Assembly (NCBI GenBank): GCA_900548465.1
Contig: URKY01000006.1
Location: forward strand, 45,489 to 109,488
DNA length: 64,000 nucleotides
From: an uncultured Eubacterium sp.
Lineage (GTDB): Bacteria > Bacillota > Clostridia > Lachnospirales > Lachnospiraceae
Direction of reading: 5' to 3'
Part shown: positions 25,196-33,765 of the stretch, one piece after another
Layout of the letters: each line of letters opens with the position of its first letter
Position numbering within the stretch: the first letter of the stretch is position 1
Made by a program: the position numbers and the translations under genes
The notes under the pieces: generated by a model
Seen by the model: the letters and a program-made list of their open reading frames with translations, nothing else
The model's database searches: none
Told to the model about the DNA's origin: nothing

Positions 25196-26707
25196 TTATT
25201 TGTCGGTGTATGTTATGTATTTTGCTTTGTTTGGTGCACCGGATGTTTTGATTAGTTTGGTGTATTGTTTTGCCTTGTTCTTTGGTAACTTAAATTTGGC
25301 TTTAAGGTATATTCCTTTGAAGACATCATCTTCCATTGTTTTTAAGTCAGTGCATTTTAGTTTGATTTTTTTTAGTGAGTCCAGTTTATAAAAGGCTTTT
25401 GACTCTATTTTCGTTACAGATTCTCCAATTATAACTGATGTTAATTTTGGACAGTTTGCAAAAAGTTTCTTCGGTATTGTTTTTATTTTATTGCCAATTT
25501 TTATCGTCTTTAAGTAAACGGCATTTCCGAAAGCATATTTATCAATGGATGTTACATCATATTTTCTTTCGTTAATTATAATGGTTGAAGGAATTGTAAG
25601 GCCTTTAATTTTGGCATCGCTATAACCTACAAATTCTACTTCCTCTTTTGAGAGGATCTTGTATATTGCCTTACCCACCGTAAATGTTCTGTTAATAATT
25701 GAATCATATTTGTATTTCCCATCATACCATTGTGGCGTTTCAAATCCCATGGATTCAGCAAAGGAAATAATCTGGGGAGCTTTACCGCCGTATTTATGGT
25801 AATAACTGTCAGGGTAAAGTACCTGATTGTTTCTCATGTATGCTTTAGTCGTATCAACTTTTGAGGATTCTCCTTTTCGAAGTTTTCTGGCAACTACTAC
25901 AGTTCTGTAATTATTAACTTCATAAGAGCATGTTGAAAGCATTAGCAGCTGATCTTTTTCATTAACTGAAACAGGACAATAATAAAGTGAACGGGATTCA
26001 GCCTGATAAATAAAATTAATAAATTCTTTTTTACTTTTAAAATTTCCCTGCAGATAGTTAAATCCCGGATTATTTTTCATGTCACCGGAAACTCTTATAT
26101 AGGCTATAACTTTCCATTTCGCTTCTTCATAAAGAGAATCAAAAGTTATTATAGGATGTTCCTTATAAAAATTAATATCTTTATATTTAAGTAACTGGTG
26201 AAACATCATTCCCGTAGAATCCATATTATGACCGTGGATTACAATGTTTTTAGACGGCTTTTTCACGTTGCAGTTTTTGTCTATATAAAGGCAGCCGTTT
26301 TTATCTCTGTTACCTTCAAAATCTTTTCTCAAATAGAAATCTGAACCATTGTATGCCTGCATTACAGGGTAATCAATGTTAGTGCCGGGAATATTAAGCC
26401 AGCCTTTGATGTCGGAATTGTAGTATAGCAGTTTTTCAAATTTAACCAGTACATTGTTGGAGTTTTTTTCACCTTTTTTACTTTTGTCCAATTTGACTTC
26501 CAACTTATTATTAAATTTATTTCTACCTGTTATTTTTTCAATATTGTTATTACTGTTGGAGTCGTAATATATTTCCCTATATTTTTGAGTAACCTTTCTG
26601 GAGTGGTATGGCTGTAAAACCAGATAGTAAATGAGAAAGGATACACACCCCACAAAAAGTAACACAGAGCCGACAGTTATAATTGTTCGTATCTTTTTCC
26701 TGTTCAT
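25196..26707 (-). CDS. Class B sortase fused to a BspA-type leucine-rich repeat region
   Basis: 503 residues. An N-terminal membrane anchor (about 9-31) precedes a sortase domain (about 90-275) with the catalytic triad H160 (VIHGHNM), C260 (LSTCSY) and R268. The early SrtB-type motif GWLNIPGTNIDYPVMQ is present. Residues about 345-490 form BspA-type LRR_5 repeats (TSIDKYAFGNAVYLKTIKI, then TKIESKAFYKLDSLKKIKL). Sortases covalently attach surface proteins; a candidate substrate with an APTTG signal is encoded divergently at 26979. The C-terminal LRR extension is not a usual part of SrtB. The spacing is ordinary and no frameshift is seen between the two parts. Confidence 0.88.
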   Translation of the reverse strand: MNRKKIRTIITVGSVLLFVGCVSFLIYYLVLQPYHSRKVTQKYREIYYDSNSNNNIEKITGRNKFNNKLEVKLDKSKKGEKNSNNVLVKFEKLLYYNSDIKGWLNIPGTNIDYPVMQAYNGSDFYLRKDFEGNRDKNGCLYIDKNCNVKKPSKNIVIHGHNMDSTGMMFHQLLKYKDINFYKEHPIITFDSLYEEAKWKVIAYIRVSGDMKNNPGFNYLQGNFKSKKEFINFIYQAESRSLYYCPVSVNEKDQLLMLSTCSYEVNNYRTVVVARKLRKGESSKVDTTKAYMRNNQVLYPDSYYHKYGGKAPQIISFAESMGFETPQWYDGKYKYDSIINRTFTVGKAIYKILSKEEVEFVGYSDAKIKGLTIPSTIIINERKYDVTSIDKYAFGNAVYLKTIKIGNKIKTIPKKLFANCPKLTSVIIGESVTKIESKAFYKLDSLKKIKLKCTDLKTMEDDVFKGIYLKAKFKLPKNKAKQYTKLIKTSGAPNKAKYITYTDK

Positions 26708-26896
26708 AACTTTTACTTAGCCTTTCCGGTTTGATGTTAAACCTAGCTTTATAACTCTAAATTATAAAAATTACCTTACGATTTATCAATATAAATTGGC
26801 ATAAAATACTAAAAAAAATATGCCTTGAAAGGTTTTTTTGTATATTTTAAATAAAAAAAAGCACTTTTTTTAGTCATTTCTAACCACCTAATTTAA

Positions 26897-26925
26897 TTGA
26901 CAAAGGATGGCGCAAATGATAAGAT
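26897..26925 (+). promoter_or_regulatory. Promoter of the surface-protein genes
   Basis: TTGACA at 26897-26902, a 17-nt spacer, and TAAGAT at 26920-26925. The layout, including an operator starting 2 bp downstream, is the same as at 12823. Confidence 0.75.
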
Positions 26926-26927
26926 TA

Positions 26928-26941
26928 GTTTAACGTTAAAC
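26928..26941. promoter_or_regulatory. LacI-family operator
   Basis: GTTTAACGTTAAAC, identical to the palindrome at 12854, located at the expected transcription start of the gene at 26979. It links the surface proteins to the same regulator as the importer and GH65 genes. Confidence 0.75.
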
Positions 26942-26978
26942 TTAATAAAAGTAAAGTAATATATGGAGGTAAAATAAA

Positions 26979-27743
26979 ATGAAAAAAACATTACGAAACT
27001 TAATAACAATTATTAGTGCAATAGTTGTTGTATTGGGAATGAGCACTTCTGTTTTCGCAGCAGATGACGTTGTATTGAATGATACCGGAAGTCCTTTTAT
27101 TAAGACTTTTGATCCGGGAACAAAAGGTGAATATAAGTATTTAGGATATGCTTACTGTTTTGAAGTAGGACCTGAATATAAATATTTAAAAATTACATAC
27201 ACAGGTGACCCAACAGCTTTTGATGAATTAAGATTAGAGTTTGTTGTTAATTCAGATCCATCAGAAGAAATTAAATTACCACCTTGCTGGTTTAGAAAAA
27301 ATGATGAAGGAACAATTCTTACAGTTGACGGAAAAGAAGTTCCTGCACCATCAAGTAAGAAGCAGACAGCAATCATTGATTTAGCTAAGTCACTTAAGGG
27401 AAATGATATAAGCACAGGTATCAGAGCATTCCATATTCATGACACACCGGGAAAAGGAACATTTAAGATTCTTGATGCAAGACTTATGACAAGTGCACCG
27501 GGAGTAAAGGATTCAGGAAAGAGTGCAAGTAAAACAGATGCATCATCAACAGATGATAAGAGTGGATCATCTAATGAAGTAGCTACAGATAATGCAAAGA
27601 ATACAGCAACATCAACAAGCGGTTCAACAAGTGCACCTACAACAGGTTCAGCAACATGGCCAATTGCAGTTGCATGTGGTGGAATTTTAGTGGCAGCAGG
27701 AGCATTTGGTATTACAAGAACTAAGAAGTTTAAAGAAAACTAA
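26979..27743 (+). CDS. Cell-wall-anchored protein with one copy of an unrecognised beta-rich module
   Basis: 254 residues. Signal peptide about 1-28. A module (about 35-172) contains the hallmark YKYLKITYTGDPTAFDELRL, then an AIIDLAKS helix, then IRAFHIHDTPGKGTFKI. A Ser/Thr/Ala linker leads to a sorting signal: APTTG at 219-223, a hydrophobic stretch, and a basic tail (RTKKFKEN). The module recurs three times in the next protein. Its position under the glucan operator and its beta-rich, aromatic character suggest carbohydrate binding, but I do not recognise the family. AGGAGG-like site precedes the ATG. The divergent sortase is the likely anchoring enzyme. Confidence 0.8.
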   Translation: MKKTLRNLITIISAIVVVLGMSTSVFAADDVVLNDTGSPFIKTFDPGTKGEYKYLGYAYCFEVGPEYKYLKITYTGDPTAFDELRLEFVVNSDPSEEIKLPPCWFRKNDEGTILTVDGKEVPAPSSKKQTAIIDLAKSLKGNDISTGIRAFHIHDTPGKGTFKILDARLMTSAPGVKDSGKSASKTDASSTDDKSGSSNEVATDNAKNTATSTSGSTSAPTTGSATWPIAVACGGILVAAGAFGITRTKKFKEN

Positions 27744-27817
27744 TTAGAATTATAAATTTATAATTGAAATCAATTTTTGTGAAAAAATTAAAATAAAAAA
27801 GAAAGGAATAGGCAATC

Positions 27818-29668
27818 ATGAGAAAAAAACAATTCTTAAAGAAAATGGTAACTTACGTTTGCGTTGCAGCTTTGACCCTGGCCGGAACATCGGGCGTTGC
27901 ACCAATGGTAAGTGCTGAAGAGGAACAGCCAATAGAGGCAGCATCAAATCTTTACAAAGAGGTTGATGTACCTGCTTTAGTACGTGAATATGATCCGGGA
28001 GAAGGAGAAGGATACGGTTACATTGCAGGAATAGATTTAACAGGTGTAACTAAAGATTATCAGTATTTACAGATTAAATACACAGGAGATGCAACAGCAT
28101 TTGATGAACTTAGATTAGAATTCCAGAATGGAGATGCAAAACTTGGAGTATTCTGGGCAAGAGAAAATGCAGAAGGAACTCTTAAGACAGTAGAAGACAA
28201 GGAACTGGCAGCACCATCAGCTGATGAGCAGACAGCAATAATTGATCTTGCAAAATCAGGAATTAAGAATACAGATGGAATAACAGTAATGCATTTCCAC
28301 GGTACAAAAGGTAAAGGCAAATTCGAAATAAAAGATGCCAAATTTACAAACAGTGATGTTGAAGTAAAATCAGTTGAAGCAGCACCTATGGTTCAGAAAT
28401 ATGATCCGGGTGAAGGTGAAGGCTATAAATACCTTACAGGTATGGACTTTACAGATGTAACAAATGAATATCAGTATTTACAGATTTCATACAAGGGTGC
28501 AGCAACAGCATTTGATGAACTCAGATTAGAGATTGTTGGTGAAGATACAAATCTTGGAACATTCTGGGCAAAAGAAAATGAACAGGGAACGCTTAAGACA
28601 GTAGAAGATAAAGAACTGGCAGCACCTTCAGATGAAGAACAGACAGCTGTAATTGACCTTGCAAAATCAGGAATTAAAAACACAGCAGGAATTAAAACAA
28701 TACATTTCCATGATACAGCCGGTAAGGGTGCTTTCGAAATTACAGACGCACAGTTTACAAATACACCACTTCAGGTAGCAAAAGTTCATACTGATGAACC
28801 TGATGCTTCTACAACAGCACCTGTAGTTGAGCCTACTACAAAGACACAGCCTGTAGACCCTGCAACAGGTATCAAACTTGACGGCGATGACAAAGGTCAG
28901 AGTGCAATGAATGGTACATACCATATTGACATTACACCTGCTGATGCAAAAGATGAAGTTACATACAAGTGGTTAGGCTATGCTACATTTAAGGATTTAG
29001 CAACAAAGGATTTCAAATACCTTCAGTTCACATATACAGGCGATATTTCAGGAATGAGATTACAGTTTGTAGCAAATGCAGGAACAAGCACAGAGGATAA
29101 GACAGATGTTATCTGGTTCAATCCTGAACAGGAAAAGCATTTTGTAACTAAAGATGGTACACCAATTCAGATGGTTGGTAATAACACAACAGTTACAATT
29201 GACCTTGAAAAGTCAGGCGTTGATATGGCTAAGTACAATTCAGGATTCCATATGCATGGTGAATCAACAAAGAAGGCTGCCTTTGATGTAACAATTAAAG
29301 ATGCTGTTTTATATGGAGGAACACCAACAGCCAAGCCAACAACACAGCCTACAACTACTAAAGCCATAACAGCAGGAAACACAACAGTTAAATCTGCTAC
29401 TAAGAAGAAATCAGCTAAGAAGGTTAAAATTTCTCTTAAGAAGGTTAAGAGTGCAGTTGGATACAGAGTACAGTTCTCTACAACAAAGAAGTTTAAGAAA
29501 GTTTTAGTTACAAAGAACATTAAGAAAGTAAAAGCAACTATTACTCATAAGAAATTGAAAAATAAAAAGACTCTTTATGTAAGAGCTAAAGCTTATATTC
29601 AGATTGGAAAGACTAAATATTATAGTGCAAAATGGTCTAAAGTTAAGAAAGTTAAAATTAAAAAGTAA
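27818..29668 (+). CDS. Secreted three-module surface protein with Lys-rich C-terminal domain
   Basis: 616 residues. Signal peptide about 1-33. Copies of the module seen in the preceding protein lie at about 52-177, 189-315 and (more divergent) 363-499. Copies one and two share near-identical blocks such as TAFDELRLE, TLKTVEDKELAAPS and DLAKSGIKNT. A Thr/Pro linker is followed by a lysine-rich Fn3-like domain (527-616) in place of a sortase signal. It sits 74 nt after the cell-wall-anchored paralogue, probably in the same transcript. Likely a surface glucan-binding protein by context; no catalytic motif is seen. Confidence 0.8.
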   Translation: MRKKQFLKKMVTYVCVAALTLAGTSGVAPMVSAEEEQPIEAASNLYKEVDVPALVREYDPGEGEGYGYIAGIDLTGVTKDYQYLQIKYTGDATAFDELRLEFQNGDAKLGVFWARENAEGTLKTVEDKELAAPSADEQTAIIDLAKSGIKNTDGITVMHFHGTKGKGKFEIKDAKFTNSDVEVKSVEAAPMVQKYDPGEGEGYKYLTGMDFTDVTNEYQYLQISYKGAATAFDELRLEIVGEDTNLGTFWAKENEQGTLKTVEDKELAAPSDEEQTAVIDLAKSGIKNTAGIKTIHFHDTAGKGAFEITDAQFTNTPLQVAKVHTDEPDASTTAPVVEPTTKTQPVDPATGIKLDGDDKGQSAMNGTYHIDITPADAKDEVTYKWLGYATFKDLATKDFKYLQFTYTGDISGMRLQFVANAGTSTEDKTDVIWFNPEQEKHFVTKDGTPIQMVGNNTTVTIDLEKSGVDMAKYNSGFHMHGESTKKAAFDVTIKDAVLYGGTPTAKPTTQPTTTKAITAGNTTVKSATKKKSAKKVKISLKKVKSAVGYRVQFSTTKKFKKVLVTKNIKKVKATITHKKLKNKKTLYVRAKAYIQIGKTKYYSAKWSKVKKVKIKK

Positions 29669-29685
29669 CATGTAGACGTTGAAAT

Positions 29686-29730
29686 AAAACAACCTGTAGC
29701 GGTATAATATCGCTATAGGTTGTTTTCAAT
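29686..29730 (+). terminator. Strong Rho-independent terminator
   Basis: AAAACAACCTGTAGCG (29686-29701) pairs with CGCTATAGGTTGTTTT (29711-29726) across a 9-nt loop, with one wobble, only 44 nt before the next start codon. Confidence 0.87.
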
Positions 29731-29769
29731 ATATAACGAAAATTAGGTTATACGGAAAGGATAATAAAA

Positions 29770-31815
29770 TTGAAAAGGACGGTAAAACAGGTAATCACAA
29801 TTGGCGTTACATTATCAATGGTTATGGCGTCAATGGGAATAGAATTTAATACAAAGGCAGCCACTAATATTGCAGATACTTATAAGGTTCCCGTAGCAAG
29901 TAGCACAGGAACAATAGGTGCAATTATGCCGTACACAAGATATGATTCAGAGAAGGCAGAGTTGTACGGAACAGCCGTATTTTTAGAATCATCAGATTAT
30001 GGAAAAATGAAAGTTGCAACACAGGCATCGAACCAGTCTTATGTAAAACTACGTGCAAAGGGTGATTATGCCCAGTGGAAAGTGACAACAGATGGAAGCG
30101 GAGTAACAATGCGTTACACAATGCCTGATACAAGCGATGGAATGGGGCAGAGTGGTTCTCTGGACGTGTATGTTAATGGAACATATGATCAGACAGTTAA
30201 TTTAACTTCTTATCATATGTGGCAGTATTTTGCAGGTGGAAACCCTAGTGATGTAAACGATGGGGGAGCACCATTGTTTGCTTTTGATGAGGTTCATTTT
30301 AAATTAAACAAAAGTCTGAAAAGTGGTGACATCATCCGTATTGTAAATAACGACAGTAAAAATCTGCAATATGGGATTGATTTTATTGAAGTAGAAAAGG
30401 TGCCTGACAAAATTGAGAAACTGGAAAATGCTGAAAGCGTGCTGGATTATGGAGCAATTCCAAATGACGGAAAAGATGATTATGCAGCATTTAGAGATTG
30501 CATATACGTAGCTAACAATTTACACAAAGATGTCTATATTCCTGAGGGAACCTATCATTTAAGTAAGACTCTTACCGTAAAGGCAGAAAACATTAAAATT
30601 ACCGGTGCAGGAATGTGGCACACAAATCTAAAATTTACAAGTGACCAGCAATATGGTGGAGGAATTAGTGGTAATGACTGTAAGAATGTAGAATTTTGTA
30701 ACATGTACATAGATTCAAATCTAAGATCCCGTTATAAGGAAAATGCAGTATATAAATGCTTCAGAGATGTTTTTGAAAACTGTGTATTTCATGATATATG
30801 GGAAGATCATTTTGAGTGCGGATTTTGGTTTGGAGACTACGATCAGAACACCGGTTACAGTGATGGAACAAAAATTGTTAATTGTCGAATAAGAAATAAT
30901 TTTGCAGATGGTGTTAATTTCTGTCAGGGAACAAGCAATGCAGCAGTATATAACTGTTCCGTAAGAAATAACGGAGATGACGGACTTGCAATGTGGAACA
31001 ATGATTATTATAGCAAAGATGAGGTAGGAAATATTTTTGCCTACAACACCATTGAATTAGGATGGAGAGCAGGAGCCATTGCCGTGTATGGTGGTGATGG
31101 CCATAGAATTTATAATAATTATATTTGCGATACTGCAATGTCTGCAGGCATACATTTGAATACAGTTTTTAGTGGATATAAATTTAAAAATACGAAAGGT
31201 ATTTATTTTGATAATAATACATTAATCAGGACAGGCTGTAAGGAAGATGCATGGAAATCAAAACTTGCGGCTATAGACTTGCAGGGAGAAGTAAAAAATG
31301 TTATTTTTACAAATAATAATATATATGACTCCCAGACCGATGCTGTTAGAAATGTAGAAAACAGGGGAAATATCTTTAAGGATACTAAAATATTCAGTGG
31401 TGGAACCGGATATACAATTCCGGCTTATCCGGCTGCAGGAATTTTTGATCCGCTAAGGTTGGACATTCAGCCTACTGCCACTATCTCTGCCAACAAAACA
31501 GATGACTCAAAGGGTACAACAGTTTCTAAAAATAAACTTAAAACAGTTGTTATAAAGAAGGTATCTAAGAAAGGCAGAAAGGTAAAAATTAAACTGAAAA
31601 AGATATCGTCGGTAACAGGCTATCAGATTCAAATCAGTAGAAATAAAAAATTCACAAAGAAGATTATCACAAAAAAAGTAAATAAAGTAAGTTTTGTAAT
31701 ATCAAGTGCTAAAATTAAAAAGTGCAAAAAACTATACGTCAGAGCAAGAGTCTATCAAAAAAATAAAGGTACAATGAGAACCGGGAAATGGTCTAAGACA
31801 AAGGTGGTTAAATAA
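29770..31815 (+). CDS. Secreted GH87-like alpha-1,3-glucanase (mutanase/mycodextranase type)
   Basis: 681 residues from a TTG start with AAAGGA upstream. Signal peptide about 1-32; CBM35-like beta-sandwich about 45-215; beta-helix catalytic domain about 220-560; Lys-rich Fn3-like domain about 585-681. The catalytic part carries the GH87-type series VLDYGAIPNDGKDD, ITGAGMWHTNLKF, ECGFWFGDY, FADGVNFCQGTSNA and RNNGDDGLAMWNN. Candidate acidic residues are D380, D403 and D404. These motifs resemble bacterial alpha-1,3-glucanases rather than pectate lyases. It would release oligosaccharides for the importer and GH65 phosphorylases. No LacI palindrome lies directly upstream; readthrough from the preceding gene or another promoter is possible. 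Confidence 0.78.
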   Translation: MKRTVKQVITIGVTLSMVMASMGIEFNTKAATNIADTYKVPVASSTGTIGAIMPYTRYDSEKAELYGTAVFLESSDYGKMKVATQASNQSYVKLRAKGDYAQWKVTTDGSGVTMRYTMPDTSDGMGQSGSLDVYVNGTYDQTVNLTSYHMWQYFAGGNPSDVNDGGAPLFAFDEVHFKLNKSLKSGDIIRIVNNDSKNLQYGIDFIEVEKVPDKIEKLENAESVLDYGAIPNDGKDDYAAFRDCIYVANNLHKDVYIPEGTYHLSKTLTVKAENIKITGAGMWHTNLKFTSDQQYGGGISGNDCKNVEFCNMYIDSNLRSRYKENAVYKCFRDVFENCVFHDIWEDHFECGFWFGDYDQNTGYSDGTKIVNCRIRNNFADGVNFCQGTSNAAVYNCSVRNNGDDGLAMWNNDYYSKDEVGNIFAYNTIELGWRAGAIAVYGGDGHRIYNNYICDTAMSAGIHLNTVFSGYKFKNTKGIYFDNNTLIRTGCKEDAWKSKLAAIDLQGEVKNVIFTNNNIYDSQTDAVRNVENRGNIFKDTKIFSGGTGYTIPAYPAAGIFDPLRLDIQPTATISANKTDDSKGTTVSKNKLKTVVIKKVSKKGRKVKIKLKKISSVTGYQIQISRNKKFTKKIITKKVNKVSFVISSAKIKKCKKLYVRARVYQKNKGTMRTGKWSKTKVVK

Positions 31816-31872
31816 ATTGATTTGACGTATAATAAGTTAATATTATAACAAAGAAACATGGAGAGAATAATA

Positions 31873-32847
31873 ATGGACAGAATTAAAAAAGTTGCAGTTT
31901 TAACAAGTGGTGGGGATGCACCGGGAATGAATTCGGCTATTAGGGCTGTGGTAGTTAGTGCGTTTCATTCTAATATAGAAGTTGTAGGAATTTTGAGAGG
32001 ATACGACGGGTTAATTAATTGGGAAACTGTACCTCTTGACATGGAATCTGTTCGAAGTATTAGTGACAGAGGGGGAACAATCTTATATACAAGCAGAAGT
32101 GAAAAGTTTTTAAAGAAAGAGTGTCGTGAACTGGCTGCAAAAAACTTAATGGACAACAATGTAGACGCAGTAATAGCAATTGGTGGCGACGGTACCTTAC
32201 GTGGAGCAATTGACTTTAGGGAAGAAGGTGTCAATGTAATATGTATACCGGGAACAATTGACAGGGATATAGCCTGTTCAGAGTATACTTTAGGATTTGA
32301 CACTGCAGCCAATACAGCTGTGGAGGCAATTGATAAAATACGTGACTCTTCAGTTTCACATGGAAGATGCAGTGTTGTGGAAGTCATGGGCAGAAGGTGT
32401 GGATATATTGCCTTGTGGGCAGGAATGGCTTCATCGGCAGATGCTATAATCCTTCCGGAAAAATGGGATGGCAATTATCAGAAAGTAATTGATTCCATAA
32501 GACAACATTATGAAAATGGAAGAAACAGTTACCTTGTTGTAGTTGCAGAAGGTGTAACTGATGCACCCCAGTTGGCAGAAAAAATACGCGAAAATACAGG
32601 AATTGAATCTCGTGTGTCTGTGTTAGGGTATATACAGCGAGGCGGCAGACCTAGCGCTAAAGACAGAATGTACGGCTCCCTCATGGGGGCATATGCCATA
32701 GAAATATTAACTAGCGGAAGGTCTGACCGCATAGTTGCAATCAAGGATGATAAGCTTATTGATTATGATATAAAGGAAGCATTGGAAATAAAAAATAATA
32801 GTCTTGATGCTTTCCAATATAAATTAAGCTTAATGCTGGCAGATTAA
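31873..32847 (+). CDS. pfkA: 6-phosphofructokinase (divergent)
   Basis: 324 residues, normal length for bacterial PfkA. TSGGDAPGMNSAIRA, GGDGTLRGA (Gly favours ATP over pyrophosphate), EVMGRRCGYIAL and LGYIQRGGRPSAKDR are present. The catalytic motif reads PGTIDRDI, with R131 where nearly all family members have Asn (PGTIDND); the two aspartates are kept. It phosphorylates fructose-6-phosphate in glycolysis, fitting the glucose-6-phosphate output of the locus before it. The chosen ATG 31873 follows GGAGAG. Its stop overlaps the convergent lipoprotein gene by 4 nt. Confidence 0.88.
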   Translation: MDRIKKVAVLTSGGDAPGMNSAIRAVVVSAFHSNIEVVGILRGYDGLINWETVPLDMESVRSISDRGGTILYTSRSEKFLKKECRELAAKNLMDNNVDAVIAIGGDGTLRGAIDFREEGVNVICIPGTIDRDIACSEYTLGFDTAANTAVEAIDKIRDSSVSHGRCSVVEVMGRRCGYIALWAGMASSADAIILPEKWDGNYQKVIDSIRQHYENGRNSYLVVVAEGVTDAPQLAEKIRENTGIESRVSVLGYIQRGGRPSAKDRMYGSLMGAYAIEILTSGRSDRIVAIKDDKLIDYDIKEALEIKNNSLDAFQYKLSLMLAD

Positions 32848-33260
32848 TAACCTTCGCCAATGACCACCCAGTTGTTATTTTTCTGTTTTAGAGTTATTCT
32901 GCGGTATGCGTCACTTTTAGTATCTCTACCTTTAAAGATGATTTTTTTACCATCAATTTTGTCAAAGTAAAGCTTTTTGACTTTTTGTGTGGTGGTTTTA
33001 TAATAACTGTTTGCAACATCCAGTGCATTTTGAATATCTGAATCGCTGAAATTATTTTCTGTTGCTGTTAGTTGAGTAGTTGAATTTGTTTTTGAATTTG
33101 TGGTTGATTTAGATGATGAAGTAGTAGTAATAACTGAAGTTGAAATCTGTGTAGTGGTTTTGACTTCAGTTTTTTTATCTTGAGAAATATTTGAATTCCC
33201 ACAGGCTGAAAAAAATAATGTTGATGCAAAAATGCAACTTATAATGAATGCTTTATTCAT
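32844..33260 (-). CDS. Small lipoprotein of unknown function
   Basis: 138 residues. The lipobox FFSACG gives a lipidated Cys near residue 20. A Thr/Ser-rich linker (about 30-70) is followed by a compact C-terminal domain (about 72-138) with DVANSYYKTT and RITLKQKNNNWVVIGEGY, the pattern of small NTF2-like or DUF4878-type domains. No family is assigned with confidence. Monocistronic, convergent with pfkA, and GGAGG lies before the start on the minus strand. Confidence 0.8.
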   Translation of the reverse strand: MNKAFIISCIFASTLFFSACGNSNISQDKKTEVKTTTQISTSVITTTSSSKSTTNSKTNSTTQLTATENNFSDSDIQNALDVANSYYKTTTQKVKKLYFDKIDGKKIIFKGRDTKSDAYRRITLKQKNNNWVVIGEGY

Positions 33261-33365
33261 AGAAAAACCTCCGAAAATATATTTAGTATCAATAATATTC
33301 GGAATATGTATCTTTTTTGTATAATGATTTAAACTTAAATTACATATGAAAAAATATATGGAAAA

Positions 33366-33452
33366 GGGCTGCTACATTAACAGTGTGATGTCTCTATTTA
33401 GATAGTTCACTTATCTATCTGAAAAAGAACTCATTAGTTAATATAACAGCCC
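33366..33452 (-). terminator. Long hairpin, probable terminator
   Basis: GGGCTGCTACATTAAC (33366-33381) pairs with GTTAATATAACAGCCC (33437-33452) apart from two positions, with an inner GATAG/CTATC hairpin. Read on the minus strand it is followed by TTTTCC and lies just after the spore-coat-like genes. Confidence 0.6.
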
Positions 33453-33479
33453 ATTATATTAAGCATAGATTAAATAATT

Positions 33480-33749
33480 TTAAACTGCTTTATATCCACA
33501 TTCAAATTTAGATTTAACTTCCTGCATTTTCTTTGACTCAGCAGCAGGAGTAGGGTAATATCCCATTGTGTGCATCTGGTTGAAAACATCTACCTGAATT
33601 TCATGCTCTTTAGCAAGTAAATCAAGCATAGTTTCACGTAAGTTGTCGTGGACGCACTCATTGGCACCGAGATTGTAAAGGTTAGTTGCATTTTTTTCAG
33701 TATTTAAGGCATCGCCTAAAATTTCTTTTTCAGTATAAATCTCATTCAT
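33480..33749 (-). CDS. CotF-family spore-coat-like protein
   Basis: 89 residues, a helical bundle of the Coat_F type: an EKEILGDALNTEKNATNLY helix, a conserved acidic position in ANECVHDNLRETM, and the closing helix with VFNQMHTMGYYPTPAA. Such proteins are associated with the spore coat or with ferritin-like stress proteins. ATG 33749 follows GGAGG; the ATG at 33764 lies at the ribosome site. It is 16 nt downstream of the partner gene at 33766. Confidence 0.78.
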   Translation of the reverse strand: MNEIYTEKEILGDALNTEKNATNLYNLGANECVHDNLRETMLDLLAKEHEIQVDVFNQMHTMGYYPTPAAESKKMQEVKSKFECGYKAV

Positions 33750-33765
33750 TTTAATATCCTCCATA

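Noticed and set aside
29770..31815. Pectate lyase or pectinesterase
   Set aside because: It has a beta-helix, but motifs such as FADGVNFCQGTSNA and RNNGDDGLAMWNN with a CBM35-like N-terminus fit GH87 alpha-1,3-glucanases better.
31965..32474. 169-residue minus-strand frame inside pfkA
   Set aside because: Shadow frame opposite a clear phosphofructokinase gene.
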